From contig CANUEZ040000107.1 of assembly GCA_948099385.1 (NCBI GenBank), positions 3,472,001 to 3,536,000 of the forward strand: a stretch of 64,000 nucleotides of DNA. Reading direction: 5' to 3'. Source of the DNA: Fasciola hepatica (lineage: Eukaryota; Platyhelminthes; Trematoda; Plagiorchiida; Fasciolidae). Position 1 is the first letter of the stretch, and each line of letters opens with the position of its first letter. Shown here piece after piece: positions 1 through 12,589 of the stretch. Position numbers and translations under genes: made by a program. A model generated the notes under the pieces. That model made no database searches. It was given only the letters and a program-made list of their open reading frames with translations, and was not told the DNA's origin.

Positions 1-1
1 G

Positions 2-160
2 GTAGAGATTCCTGATCTGGATGATGCGTTTGTTAATCGACGTGATCTCAGTCAGATGCACTTCAGAGTGGCGATCGAGATGACTGGGAAGAGACTGAAA
101 CCAAATCCACCAGTTCCAGTTGGGAAGTCAGTATGCCAAGTGCCCCGAATTGGCGAGTAA
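2..160 (+). CDS. partial 3' end of an unidentified coding exon at the window edge
   Basis: An open frame enters from the left edge and runs 52 codons to a TAA at 158-160. It is rich in acidic, basic and proline residues (for example RLKPNPPVPVGKS near the end) and reads like coding sequence, but no family is recognised. The start lies outside the window. It could be the last exon of a host gene or the end of a transposon ORF; the LINE 3' tail 460 bp downstream keeps the second option open. Confidence 0.3.
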   Translation, partial: VEIPDLDDAFVNRRDLSQMHFRVAIEMTGKRLKPNPPVPVGKSVCQVPRIGE

Positions 161-620
161 CTTTCGAGCGAGGATGGTTGTGGTGATTCAGTAGGCACTA
201 CTCGGGACACGACTCTATACAGCTATGTGACTGAGAACGCCTGCCAATGAGAATCCTCGTGAACAAGTTCAACAAAAGGTCTCCTAGCTATTTCGGTTTA
301 CGTAGTGCTGGGTTGGAGTGATCCCGATACCTTCTTAGTTCAAGTATCGCGAATACTACAGGACCATGGGAGAAATAATACAGGCATTTCCATATTTCTA
401 CAACACTATACTAAAACCAGTATCTCCTAGAGGTGTTCCTCCTATTGAAACACTGATGGACGGGAAACTGCTAGCAAATCTGAACACGCTAGTTTCCTCG
501 GAAACCCAGCCTTTACAGATTAAATTGCATGTGAAGCCATATACAGAGCTGGCCACTAAAAAAAGGGGGGGGGGTGGTTAAGTTTCTTGTCAGGGCACTC
601 CAAGTGTTCAGATTCGTCCC
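161..620. other. no supported gene
   Basis: Only a 71-codon open frame at 366-581 that ends by reading a run of A and then G (560-577) as lysines and glycines. Nothing identifies it as coding. Confidence 0.4.
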
Positions 621-745
621 ACTAGCTCATACTCTTTTCTTCTTCATGATTTCCTTCTGAGGTTGCTCTAGGAGTTAGCTACTAAAGACACCGCACCCAG
701 TACATGGTTAATGATTGTCTGAACTGAACTGAACTAGCTCTAATG
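621..745 (+). mobile_element. LINE 3' UTR/tail fragment (CTGAA-tailed family)
   Basis: This stretch resembles, in order, the 3' end of LINE H read on its sense strand (complement of about 40150-40270): the 'gaggttgc...aggag' block, the 'caccgcacccagt' block, and finally the short tandem tail with 'ctgaactgaact'. It is a 5'-truncated insertion with no coding sequence left. Confidence 0.6.
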
Positions 746-1457
746 AGAAGACGCTTCTGTCTTCGAACCATCTCGATGTATTAGTACCAAAACAACAATC
801 TATATAGTGTACTTGGTGACCATAGGCGAATCATGACCCATATATTTATTGGTCCACCTGTTATTCAAAGCAAACTCTTGTGAGTAGTTGGCCAAGTAAC
901 AAGCCCAGATGAAAGTTGGCGTTCGATTGGTCCTTCGGTCCGTTTCAGTGGCTTCAACCATGTCATCAATTCAGGACAGAAGAAGACGCACTGATTGCTC
1001 GTCAAGCCATCGTGCTTCCAACTAAACGAACCAAGCCGGCGTTTGGCAATGGGCACTCGCGCTAAGATTATTGGATTGGAAAACAAACCGGATGCTCTGG
1101 TCGACGGACCGAAAACCCGACAAAAGCAAAACGGAAGCTCTAATCTATCCGACCTTCCTGTGGATTGGACCACATTCCTATTTGATTATACTGCTTGACT
1201 CAGCTTGCTATCGGGTTCTGTTTGCACCTGATTGGAGACCCTGCGATGGGAGACTGAGTTTAGTCCGCATGTAACAACGAATGTTGAACGAATGTAGTGG
1301 AAACAGCGGGCTGAAGGCACCGCATTTAGATTAGCAATATCAAGTAGACACGATGAATTTCTCTGGGTCTAATGCTATAGTTCAACATGCTGTACTGGGC
1401 GGGGTTCGCTGAGAGTTGTTAAATTAGTGTTATTGACATTTTACGACTTTATTTCGC
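746..1457. other. no supported gene
   Basis: Overlapping short open frames occur on both strands (for example 865-1173 minus), but none has a recognisable domain or splice context. Nothing else is seen. Confidence 0.4.
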
Positions 1458-1588
1458 TTGAACACAGAAGTCAATAGCATTAGATTGCACGATGTACTCC
1501 TGACCATTTCGCTGCATCTTCTCTAGTGCATACTACAGTCAAGGTGATCATTTATAAATGGTAAATTGAAAGCTCTCATGAGACCAAG
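1458..1588 (+). repeat. left inverted terminal repeat of PLE-1
   Basis: Reads 'gaacacagaagtcaatag' near its outer end and 'ctctcatgagaccaa' at its inner end. The reverse complement is found at 2654-2788 with about a dozen differences by eye. Confidence 0.85.
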
Positions 1589-1589
1589 G

Positions 1590-2608
1590 GCCATGGGTAG
1601 TCCTCTAGGACCTTTTCTGGCAGATATATTTGTTTCACACCTCGAACAAAAAATGAAATCAATCATAGCTCAAGCCACCCTCTATTGACGCTATGTGTAC
1701 GATACCTTCGTCATTGTGAACACGAAGGACAAGTGTGAAAAAATGTTTCATCCCTTCAACACCATACACCCAAACATTCAACTAACCAAAAACGGGGAAG
1801 ACAACAACGGTATCGTATTCCTAGATGGATCAATCCGAAGATCAGTCCATCGCAAAACTACTTGGTCAGGAAAGTAGCTGCACTTCACCAGCTTCGCCCC
1901 CACAAAGTATAAAATCGGCCTCGTCTGTACCATGTTCCACAGGGCATGCGAAATACGTACAACTAACACGCTGGAAGAAGAGTGCCATACCTTGTTCAAA
2001 ACTTTTGAGGCCAACGAATATCTAAAATCATTTGTATCCAAACACTCACAGCCACCTGCGCACAAAACAAAGGTTGCCACAGTCCCAAAACTGACGACCT
2101 TCCTACAGTTACCTCACAAAGGTGATGACATTAATACCTTACTCAGCAGACGCCTCAGCTGTGCCGTTAATCGTACGTATTATGTCGCAAAGATCATCAT
2201 TCTCTATACAACCTCCCGGAAAAAACTATCATCGATAAGAGAACCGCTGCTTCTCCACGCCAAGCCAAACTGCATTTACCAATTTAAGTGTGGGTGCTCA
2301 GCCACCTACATTGGCAGAATGGAGAGACAACTGTGTGATAGAATGGTTGAACACATTCGGGTTTGGTTACAAAGAACAATGAGCGGTCAAACGCAATCAG
2401 TGACGTCATCGAGTGCACGCAGAACACTCGAATCAATCACTTGTGGGAGACAAACCACTGTGTTAAGCTGAGCACGGCTTTCACCATCACTTTTGTCACA
2501 AACAATCAACGACTATTGAGATACGCGGAGGCACTATCAATTAACCTACATCACCCTCAACTGTGCAAACAGCGAAAATGGATAATTATGTTAGCCTTAC
2601 CTTGGTAA
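1590..2608 (+). pseudogene. Penelope-like RT (C-terminal part) plus GIY-YIG endonuclease
   Basis: The frame from about 1590 gives GSPLGPFLADIFVSHLEQ, typical of the Penelope RT core. After an in-frame stop (around 1686) comes YVYDTFVIV, a damaged version of the YVDDTFVI catalytic box with the first Asp replaced by Tyr, then an FLDG segment. After frame changes, 2270-2340 encodes CIYQFKCGCSATYIGR, the GIY-YIG domain with its CCHH-type cysteines, followed by LCKQRKWIIMLALPW at the C-terminus. At least one stop and two frameshifts are needed to link these parts, so this is a pseudogene. Confidence 0.85.
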
Positions 2609-2653
2609 GGTGTTTTTATCTGCTATCATTAGTTGTGTGCGTTTGTACTTTTG

Positions 2654-2788
2654 CCTTTGGTCTCATGAGAACGTTCAATTTACCATTTATGAATGATTAC
2701 CCTGACTGCAGTATGCGCTAGTGACGATGCAGCGAAATGGTCAGGAGTACATCGTGCAATCTAATGCTATTGACTTCTGTGTTCAAAT
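2654..2788 (-). repeat. right inverted terminal repeat of PLE-1
   Basis: Reverse complement of 1458-1588. It begins just after the conserved LALPW end of the ORF. Confidence 0.85.
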
Positions 2789-5600
2789 TTGTGTCGGGAA
2801 AGTTGTTTTTAATTTCTTTCGCTTGTCCGCACCATACATTATCCCGTATTCAATGGCAAATTGCATGTGTTCGTATATCAATGACAGCTAATGATTGCCC
2901 GATACATGATTTTTTTCACCCTTCTGCACATGCACAGGCCCTCTATTGCCCATCTATGATCCAACACGACAAAGGTTTTGGTTTAGAATCCCTAGGTGTC
3001 CGGGATTCACCGAGCGACCATTGATGAAATGATTTAGAGTGATCACCTCGTGACGTACCGGAAGCTATCATAACATTCGTTGGCCTAGGCCATGCAAGGA
3101 ATTTTAGACTTTGTGAATGGGATTTACGTAACAGTTGAAAGAACCGGACCAGATGACTGTGTGTCACCACCATTAAGACTGTCGTGTTTTTGCGCTTGAT
3201 CCTTTGCTACATGAACAAATTTCAGAAAAAGAAAGCAACCGAAACCATCACGCACAGGGATAGGGATAACAGCATACCTCTCATGGGATCTCCTGGAAGA
3301 TTAGTCTTGTCATGATTAATGTAGTAAATTAGTAAGTCAATTAAATTTTAGTCGCATAATTATCCTTCTCAGCATCAGTCCAGTAAATTTTATTTTCATC
3401 ATCATAATTATTATTGCTATCATCATTATCATCATCACTGCCTCGTTGTCACATTATGATGACACAAACAAAGAAAAAATTCTTCGTGTCGGTCGGTAAT
3501 CGTTGTAGAAGGTCACGCTAATCAGATCCTGCCAGTAATGAGCAAAGCGATCACATACTTACATTCAGTCACGATAATGCACTTAGGGTCATATCATCCC
3601 ACTGCGTCGAGTTGCATTGCGGCGAAATTTATCGAATATAAATTTGGATAGAATGAACTGGAACATTCACTCATTCAGTAAGTGACGAAACATGAAAAAA
3701 GGACCCATTTGTCCGGGAGGGTGAACATTCGCATTCCCGTGAGAATCTGAGATTGGACCGGGTCAGGTAAATATGATCAAATTTCATCATCGAACATATT
3801 GTGCCATCAGCACAAACTTGGGAAACAGGCTGACACGGTGAATCCCCAATAACGAATAGTAGGTAGTAGTGTCACATGCCAACAGCAAAACAATTCACAA
3901 TTCTGGTGCGTTCATAGCATCCGTGCAGTTTCATGCAAAACTCGTTGGGCGTGGTCCGACCATGACGGATCGGATCCAGGCTATAATCACCTCGCGATAA
4001 ACCCCAGTCCTGAGTATTTCGATCCATGGTTGACTTCTTCGGCTCATCACATGACCGATCAAGCCGAGTAAATGTGTGCATCCCTATACAGACCACCATG
4101 TGGAATTTGTTCGACCGTGATCGCATAAATTTGCACACGTACGCACATGGATTCAGACAATTCGGGTCACGTGATTTTCGTCACCCACTTATTCATACAG
4201 GAACTATCGAAAGGGACGAATTGACCAACAAATTGCAATTCGAATGCACATCACGTTTATGAAACTTGGTGAATTGATACACTCTTAGATTACTCGACAG
4301 TTGACAAAGATCACGATTGGTGTCACCTCTATATGTCCGTCCTTGGGGAGCGACTTGATCGTGTAGACAGACCAACATGCGGCTTCGAGTGTGTCTGCCT
4401 CGAGTGCAACGTACCAAGCCATTCTTCGTCATGAATACAGAAGTCAGACAAAACACGAACTGACACAAGGCTATTGCATGTGTAATGGCATCGAATGTTC
4501 GGATAAAATGGAACATTCCCGAACGCCATTTTGAATGCACATTCTTTACTTATTAAACTTCCGACTGACTTTCACCGCCACTCTTTTTTTTGCTTGCACG
4601 GGTTCTACTAAACAGGAATTCCAAGCGGCTTCAGCGTTAGCACACTTTTTCCTCTCGCTTACGCTGATGTCCCGCTGGTGCCTACCTGAGTTTTGTTGTA
4701 ATTTACGGCATAGTTATTGGCGCTATCAGTACTAAAATGGGACCACGACAACTACAGTACATTTTTCTTACCTAGAAACGAACAGCGGTCATTTTTTCCC
4801 GTCAGCTAGGAAATTTCATTGATTTTCCGCTATAAGAATGCATAGATAATACGCTTGAGGGCCGACCGTCATACCCGTTTTGTCAGGGCCTACGGTTGGC
4901 TACCATGAGATACGCAGCTTCGAGCCGTCCCACTAACTCCGACGGGAAATCTATCCTGATTGCGAATCATCTCGTTTTGTACGCGCGAAGCAGTGAATAT
5001 TTAGGTTATTGGTCAAGGTACCCATCCGTTTCACCCAGCCCATTGGTCCTACTGGTGTGGGCGATCAAGCCCTGAGGCTTAAACACCGCTGATTAGATTT
5101 ATCTCTCATTATATTGATCCACGCCATCGATCGGCTGTCCTGCCGTTCGTGATTTCGAGGGCTCGATACTGGGCGGGTGCTGACGCACTGCATGCCAGTG
5201 AGACTAAGCCGTCCGTTGAACCACGAATCAGATCGCAGCCTCATAGGCATGAAAATCGGCATTTCGGAGAGAATGTATCCAGGGTCCATCCGATCCGTTC
5301 GGAGCTTTGGATACCATGGCAAAATTTGCATTTAGATTTCCTACCGAAATTACAGAAGAGTAAAAAGGCAGATGCCGCGACCACAACAGTTTTCTCCGTG
5401 TCCCACATGTAAGAACCGACAACTGTGCGTCTGGGTGGTTAGCCACATTAATCCCTGATAAGCTAGGCATGACAATCAAGTAGGTGATACCGTAACTTGT
5501 TGTCACCACAGCCGAATGGTGGTAGCAAGCCACAGGCGCAGATGTGGGTGATGTCGAAAATTCAAATTCAGAATGATTGTTTAAACAAGGAATCTCTGGA
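2789..5600. other. no supported gene; low-complexity ATC/ATT stretch
   Basis: An imperfect ATC/ATT trinucleotide tract lies at 3396-3438. The open frames here (for example 3872-4138 minus, 4193-4540 minus, 5065-5331 minus) have no domain and no convincing splice sites. No match to the other repeats of the window was noticed. Confidence 0.4.
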
Positions 5601-6135
5601 GTCTAAATTCCTTATGGTGTACTGAACAGAGGTTGTAAATATAAAAACCTATACAAATTAATATTGTTCACGTTAGTTCTATTTAGATAAGTGGGAAGTT
5701 AAGATTGTGTGAGCTTAGTTACCACGAAAAATTGGTCGGAAGCTTTAAAGTTCTACACTTCAGGATTTTCTGTTGTTTATCTGCCATTGGTGGTCGTTGG
5801 GTAGTCTCCGGTCATGGTAAAGTAACCACTGACGGTTATCTGGTGTCATCTGCAATGCAACCGATGGATATCCCACAATTCGATCGTTATGCTCGTCAAA
5901 ATCATGCTTGCTCTGACACTCTCACACCGTGTACACCAGTTGATTCCCCTACTTCCACACATCACCCCCGCACACACACATTTTCGTATTCTTCGGCAAC
6001 TGCAGTGGGCCGTACTTATGTTAGTGTCTCTGAGGGAAGTCCTGTTCCTGTTCTCTCGCGTACTTCTTCGTCTAATATCCAAGTCTCACCGAATCCGCTT
6101 CCACCAGCAGACGCTCTGCTTCGCCCCAGGCGTCC

Positions 6136-6915
6136 ATTTAAACTGGCCACGTTTAATGTGCGAAGGCTGATGTGTATGGAACAACAGGCGTGTTTAGCTC
6201 GTACACTGCAGACCCTTGCAATCGACATGTGCTGTGTTCAAGAGACTCGCATCCAAGACTCCAGCTCGGTCGTTCGATTGGCGTCCCCATCCAGTCCTGC
6301 AAGGTTTCACTTGCGTCTGTCTGGGGACCCTGAGGCTACGGCTTCTGGTCTTGCTGGCCCACGTGTAGCTTTCAGTGAGAGGGCTGAGGCTACGCTACTT
6401 GACTGGATCCCAATTGACAGTAGGTTGTGTTCAGTGAGACTTGGAGATTCATGCAAAGTAAGCAAACGCCTTCTCGATAGACGCAATTTGTCTGTCGTTT
6501 CGGCTTATGCCCCTACAGACTGCAGCCCAGATTCAATCAAAGATGTCTTCTACCAAAAGTTGCACGACCTCTTACGTACATCAGAAAGGGGCGATATCAT
6601 GATTTTAGCAGGAGACGTGAATGCTAGAGTCGGCCGGCTGTCTTCGAACGTGGCGCATTCGGAAGGCCCCTTTGCCCTCGATTCCTGTCGTTAAGAAAAC
6701 GGGGAACGGTTGCTGGCTCTGTTTTCAGACCACGGCCTGTTTCTCGCCAGTACGAACTTCAGGCTCTCCAATCACCGGTATGCCACGTGGCGTCCGTCCT
6801 TTTCGAGTCAACAATGGACCCAGGTGGACCACGTTGCAATTGGCTACAAATGGCGAGGTTATATACAAGACTGCCTGTCGTACTGGAGCACTCTCCTTGA
6901 CTCCGACCACGCGTT
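6136..6915 (+). pseudogene. LINE A endonuclease domain (APE family)
   Basis: The domain begins KLATFNVRRLMC. The catalytic glutamate box CCVQETRIQDSS lies near 6229-6264, the APTDCSPDS segment near 6508, the AGDVNARVG box near 6610, and the terminal SDH box (DSDHALVC) near 6898-6920 in another frame. These are the standard catalytic landmarks of APE-type LINE endonucleases, which nick the target DNA. The open frame from 5705 reaches 6694 and ends in a TAA; a frameshift there separates the SDH box from the rest. Confidence 0.85.
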
Positions 6916-7479
6916 AGTCTGCATTACAATGTCCATGTGCTTCGGTGGGTGTGCCAAACGCATTATGCAGTAGCGGTTAGACAGTGATATGCTGTCTGAT
7001 CCGTCTAGTCTCTCAACTTTCTAAAACGCTGTAGATGAAAAGATAAGACCAACGCCACCAGATAACATCGACCAAAACTAGTCGCTTGTTAATAATGCTT
7101 TGTATTCTGCTGAAAAAGCGAGTTATGGCCTGACTCGTTGTGTCTTTATGCCCTCGATTTCTGCTGAGTCTCTGTGCCTTTTTGATGTAAACCAGTCCAT
7201 TCCGGCTGGTGATGTGAGTGACGCAACACGGCTCACAACGAGACGTGAACTGAACGCAAGTCTGCCTAGGGATCGCGAAATCTGGTGGTCTCAATAAGCA
7301 TCAGAAATGGAATATGCTGCCGCCGTGGGAAATTCCCGCAAACTGTTTCATCTCATCCGAGCCACCGGTAGAAAGCCATTAGGTGTGAGCGACACGATCG
7401 GCGAAGCTGACGGTTCACCCATCCACAGTCTGCAGCGGCTTCTTGTACGCTAGGCGGAGCAATTTAAAGCAGAGTTTAG

Positions 7480-9112
7480 TTGGCCTCCAGTGTCAGATCC
7501 TCCTATAGCTGTTCCGGCACACGTCATGTGGTCTGTTTCGACTGATCCACTTTCTGAGACGGAAATCCACGAGGAAATTCAAGCCCTAGGAAGTCACAAA
7601 GAGTCGGGCTCCGATGGCCTTTCCTGGACCCTATTTAAAGATGGTGGAAAAGAGCTTGTTGAAGAAATTCAAGCTTTGTTCTCCATGGTCTGGCACTCCG
7701 AGAAAGTCCCCTCTTTGTGGGTAGAATCTATCGTTGTCCACCTCTTCGAGAAGGATTAGCCTAGTGACTGCGTCAACCAAAGGGGTATAAGCCTAATCCC
7801 GATAGCGTCTAAGCGACTGGTATTTATCATTCTTCGCAGGTTATACAGCACTCGTGATGAGTAAACTCGCGAGGAACAGGTTGGGTTTCGTGTCGGTAGT
7901 GGATGTCGCGATCAGGTCTTCACCCTACGACAACTGTTAGAGCACTGTTATACCTTCCGAAGACCGACGGTCGTTTTGTTTCTAGACATTCGAGCGGCCT
8001 TCAACTCTGTCCATAGGTCTGCACTATGGCATTGTTTGCTAGGGAATGGTGTACCTGAGAAGTGTCGGTCCTCAAAAAGTTGTACCGTCATACCTCAGGT
8101 TGGGCTAGGGCTCATGGCCGGCTTTCGCTACCTATTGGCGTCTCAAGGGGAGTACGACAAGTTTGCCCTATATCCACGTTTCTTTTCAACTTTGCTATGG
8201 AGGATGTCCTACAGAACGCTTTATTTGGTCTTCCAAAAGGTGAGGTTGAACTACTCCCAGATAAAAGAGTTTTTGGTTTAGGGTACGCGGATGGTGTGGC
8301 CTTGTTGAGCAACGGTGCACAGACAATTCAACGCTCACTAAACCGCTTGGTGATTGAGGTGTCCCGATATGGTATGTGCTTTACGCATTCGAAATGTTAG
8401 GTACTTCTTCAAGACTGGCAGAAGCCTGTGCGTGCACTCACTCTTAGTGGTGATCAGTTGGAGGCAGTCAATAGCTTTAAGTACCTGGGGGGCTTGATCA
8501 AAGCTGGTGATCGTATTGGGGAGATCACATCACGAATTTCGGGAACCAGAGCAGCTCTCGCGAACCTGCGTCATCTGTGGCGTTGCCATGGAACCCGGCT
8601 TTCCTTTAAGGGAAGAGTGTACTGTGCCACCGTTCGTAGTGTTCTTCTTTAGGGTTGTGAGACCTGACCCTTCTGCGTTGAAGATGCCCAGCGGCTTCCT
8701 GTACTCGACCACTGGTGTCCCCGAAGCTTTACTCGTGTCTGCTGGGAACATCGAGTGAGCAATGACGAGGTTCGTCGTCGTGTGCTTGGTGCTGATAGCT
8801 GTCCTCTGACCGAGATAATCGCTCTACACCACCTCCGATGGCTCGGACGTGTTCTGCGAATGTCTGTCCATCGTTTACCCTTTCGTACTCTTTTCTCATG
8901 TGCTGGACAAGGTTGAAAGAAACGACGCGGCGGTTAGGTTATGACGTGGAGCAGGGGCATGAAGAAGTTAGTTTCGACAGCGACTTCGGTTGGCGCTTCC
9001 CGCCTTCTCGGTTGGGCTCAAGAGGTGAGGACTGTCTTCGGTTAGAAAAGCTAAGAAGTATGGCTCGGAACAGAAACCGGTGGCGCGAATGCTGTTTGGC
9101 CTGTCTGTAGAC
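7480..9112 (+). pseudogene. LINE A reverse transcriptase
   Basis: RT landmarks in order: SGSDGLSWTLFKDGG (about 7600), FLDIRAAFNSVHR (about 7980), GVRQVCPISTFLFN (about 8145), then GYADGVALL (about 8281), where the YADD catalytic box has lost its second Asp. YLGGLIKAGDRIGEI and the C-terminal WLGRVLRMS block follow. The frame changes at least four times. Even without the frameshifts the changed catalytic box would be inactive. Confidence 0.85.
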
Positions 9113-9297
9113 TTCCCGTTCCTCATAAACAATTGAGAAACAGACGAAAATGATTCACAAAAGGTGTACGGTGAAAATATCAAGAAATCGTTTTTACTTG
9201 TTGTAATCTTCATGCAGATTCTTAATCCCCCGTCCCCAACTTTGTAATTTTTCTCTGTCGTTGTTGCGTTAGCATCATACTTGTTCTCAAGTCAGTG

Positions 9298-9298
<1 letters not shown>

Positions 9299-9345
<47 letters not shown>
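9299..9345. repeat. (TA)n microsatellite
   Basis: Uninterrupted TA dinucleotides for about 46 bp, about 190 bp after the last codon of LINE A. It could mark the 3' end region of that element. Confidence 0.95.
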
Positions 9346-9348
<3 letters not shown>

Positions 9349-10089
9349 GTGAGCACGGACTGGGGTAATGTAACAAAATCTTTCCGATGTACTCGTACCG
9401 CTCAAGGGCACATCGCCTTTGAGATTTCGGGCCCAGCAACGGAACTTGGTAACATTGTGAAACTCACTAACGTAAATACGAAGGGACTACGACGAAAAAT
9501 CTCCAGGTTAATAAAAAAAATCACATCGATTGTCAAAGAAGAACAGGTTTACAAATCCGACAATTTTTTGGAAGGTGTAATAAAATTGAAAATGTGTGTC
9601 AAACAGCACACAAAGTAGGCATACCTTCACCAACATCCGGAACCTGAATTCTTCGATGGTTTGACCCTCCGGAACGACGTGGATTGCGATGAAGCCCCGT
9701 CACTGGGGCGGAAATCTTACACGTGATGTGCCCTTGCGCAGTACGGATACTGTAATCTAAGTTACGGTTGCTAAGTGATCGTCAGTGCCTACTAGGTGAT
9801 CACTGAAGCCTACGAAGTGACAGGAAAACCTGTAGTCACATGTCGAATAGGAATAATTCACCCCAGGTGATTTTCAGCAATATGGAACAAATGCTGATCG
9901 GGTCAGAAACAATTCTCTTCCACTTAATTGTGGGAGATCATATGAATGTTTCACAGAAAGAAGTAAAACCAATTTAATAGATGTGAAGAATGATATAACT
10001 CACGGCACAACGGTAAACTCTTGGTGGATGGTAGGCTTACTGGATGGCTTTCTCAAGTGAAAGATGCGATAATGCCTGAAAGGTAGGTG
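9346..10089. other. no supported gene
   Basis: A 90-codon open frame follows the TA tract (9346-9618, first ATG only inside it) with no recognised domain. From 9720 to 9850 short imperfect repeats of a 'gtgatcactgaagcctac'-like unit occur. Nothing else is seen. Confidence 0.35.
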
Positions 10090-10839
10090 GATAAAAGGCG
10101 CATGAAGTCCAGTTACTGTGAATCAGGTTTTTGTCAACATCTGACTTTGTTCACTACGCCCTTGGAGAGGACACTCCGGCGAAAAAACACGGAGCGACGC
10201 ACTTCACTGGCTCTATCAGATGGACGTATGGGTAGAGCACCTGGAGCGTCCTCGGACAGCGGGAGAAATGGTTGCACTTCTTCAGACGGCTATCGACCGG
10301 AAGCTAGGCAGCACCAAGCCGAAAGGGATTCTGCCCCATCCACTTTCCGCTTGCTCCAATAGGAAAAGTACAAAACCCGAAAAGAATCGATAAGAAATCA
10401 ACAGCGAAGACAAGTCGAAATAGGATCAATAATCAGGTCTAACATGACAGACCAGAAAAAAATTTACTCAGGAGTGCTCCGGTCATATATTCGAGCTGGG
10501 TAAACACCCTATTGCCTTGTGGATCAGACTTTCAAGTCAAGGCTCCCGTTAGGGTTACCAAAGTACACCTTTTATGGCGTGGACAGCCGTGAAGTATGAT
10601 TCGGCCTGAAACCTACACCATCCATTCCTGTAAAAAGCCTTATCAATTTCCGCTCCGCTAATTTGAGATCGATGCCAAATATCTCCGGTTACTGCCACTC
10701 TAAAGAAAGCAATCGTTCAGGAAGAGGACATAAATCGAGCACACATTTTGAGCCTACATGTTCACTCCACTTGATTGTCTTCAACACTCCCACTCTATGT
10801 CAGATTAGGTAACAGTCTGTCCTATTTGGAATTCTTAAA

Positions 10840-11960
10840 ACTTTCAAGATGGATGCATGCTATGTCTCCAACACGTGCATACGAGATCCCATTTCTGTGA
10901 TCACTTCGCAACCTCAGTCTGTCGCTTCACTTGCACTGTAAACAATAATTTTAACTACAATCTCAAATCTCATTTTTTCTCATTTATTCAACCCTTTTTT
11001 CTGTCCACGATTTACGGTCGATACGACTGTAACGACGTCACAGACCGCCAATCGATTGTACTAACCCACACGGTCATTTCTATTCTTCGCTTTATGGTGT
11101 TTCGTTCAAACAGTCACACGCACCGTCAAGCCGTCTCACTCACACACAATGCCGCCAATTAATTCAAATCCTGCCCATGTGTAGACACACAGGCACATAC
11201 AAGGTTGACGCTAGCCATACTCCATTCCAGAACGCATTGACCAATGAAGCATTGGTCTTTCGTGACGTGTTCTAATCCCACGTCTGCCTTGCTTTTCCCG
11301 TAATACGTGACTCTGACTCGTGTATCCACCCCCTGATTGCGTCCCTGCTATGACACGTGCGCTGATGCCTGCCTCACACGTGTTCTGTACACCTTTGACT
11401 GTTGACTAGCCCAGAAAATACACATTACCAAACAGACTCGGCGCTGTGTCGTTCTCTCGACCTAATGGGTTGGGCACATAAGCCATACAAATTCCGTCAC
11501 ACAGTCTGCGTGTCCCCTGATTCGCTGTCTTGTAATCACGGTCAGGTTGTCACCGGGATCGCCTACAGCACGACGGCTCGGCGTGCACTGGATTTCAGTA
11601 CACAGCCGTTTGTCTGCAGTTCGCTGGGACGGTTTTGTATGTGTCATTGGCAATACAATGAAGCGTCGATGATTTTCGTCGTGTCTGTGTTTGTGCTCAC
11701 TCATTAGAGTTCCTCTGGGACCAAAGATGAATTCTATTCGGGATTTGTCTCAGATGCTTCGAGGCGTGCGTTCAACCAACATGGTGGTCACTGCTGGGAA
11801 TTTTCAATGACCGAGTGGGCTGTTTCGGGTATTCCGAAAAGCATATACAAGGTCTTTCTGCTATCCCGACCGATCACATCAATAACGGCGATCGTGTCAT
11901 CCAGCTGTGCTCTGACCAGAGATTATTTCTGAAGCGTAAGAACTTCTGCCATTGGAAGTA
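10840..11960 (+). pseudogene. LINE B endonuclease, split by an insertion
   Basis: The N-terminal part ends in CLQHVHTRSH, corresponding to CVQETRIQDS of LINE A with the catalytic Glu region lost. About 550 bp later the domain resumes with FRHTVCVSPDSLSCNHGQ and runs through the FVVSVFVLTH and SGTKDEFYSGF segments, corresponding to SAYAPTDC and DVFYQKL of LINE A. The intervening DNA (about 10930-11480) has no counterpart in LINEs A, F or G. Confidence 0.65.
10930..11480. repeat. insert inside the LINE B endonuclease, a dispersed repeat
   Basis: This block splits the endonuclease of both B and C at the same place. Its first part (10944-11030) recurs at the right edge of the window (63915-64000), in a different context next to another LINE tail. 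The insert is therefore probably a mobile or dispersed sequence in its own right. Exact ends cannot be set by eye. Confidence 0.5.
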
Positions 11961-12589
11961 GCATAAACTCGCATAGCGTCCTCTTACGTCTTCACAGCTT
12001 TGGACTCAGATTGACCATATTCTCATTGATCATCACTGAGGTAGATCAGTCGAAGATTGTCGTTCATTTTAGTTCACGTCTTTGGACTAAAATCACACAC
12101 CTGCACGTGTTCGCTTCTGTTTACGTCTGGCTAGCGGTGGCACCAACGCGGAAGTCACCCATCCTGCGCAGCTGTCTCTAGACGACAACCGATGATCTGC
12201 CTACCAGGCAGAATTGTCTACTCGGTTATCGAAGCAGCCCGGAGTTCAGAACCCGAACGAACGTTGACAACAGTTCAAGGAAACCGTGCATACCGATTTC
12301 AATGCCACATAAGACTCCGGTTCCTAAACGCCGCACAACCGATGGATACCTTCGATATCGGTTGTCGTGTTGAATACTCGCAGATTTGTTCTTCCCGATG
12401 TCACATTCAGCGAAGTGGGCTAATCTCTGAGAGGCCAACTGACTTTGAGTTTGAGAAATGACCGTGAGCAGTGGTGGTTTGCGAAATGCAGGAAAATGGA
12501 GAAAGCTACGTCTGTTGACAATAGTTGTGGACCTTCCTAATATACCTGCCAGAGTAACAATGCAAGTAAATATCACTTCTCCACCGGAA

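Larger units (their letters stand above)
1458..2788 (+). mobile_element. Penelope-like element PLE-1, truncated, inside inverted repeats
   Basis: A decayed reverse transcriptase C-terminus and a GIY-YIG endonuclease sit between two inverted copies of a ~130-bp repeat (1458-1588 and 2654-2788). Penelope-like elements are retroelements with one ORF of RT followed by GIY-YIG, and they often carry terminal repeats in direct or inverted orientation, which fits. The RT core motif starts only a few bases after the left repeat, so the N-terminal part of the ORF is missing. The copy is not coding-competent. Confidence 0.85.
5705..9112 (+). mobile_element. LINE A, APE-type non-LTR retrotransposon (RTE/CR1-like), full-length but broken
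   Basis: An apurinic-type endonuclease (6136-6915) is followed by a linker and a reverse transcriptase (7480-9112), the usual order in RTE, CR1 and Jockey-type LINEs. The C-terminus has the block seen in trematode RTE/CR1-type elements (SNDEVRRRVLGADS, then LRWLGRVLRMS). The 5' boundary is unclear. A (TA)n tract follows 190 bp after the last recognisable codon. Several stops and frameshifts make it inactive. Confidence 0.85.

Noticed and set aside
366..581. 71-codon frame ending in a Lys/Gly run
   Set aside because: The end is a translated A/G homopolymer and no domain or splice context is present.
3396..3438. ATC-rich tract as an antisense (GAT)n LINE tail
   Set aside because: No LINE 3' UTR homologous to LINE E adjoins it on either side.
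10087..10362. 91-codon frame as a possible host gene
   Set aside because: The region matches the 5' part of LINE G, so it belongs to the LINE; the best frame there is another one.
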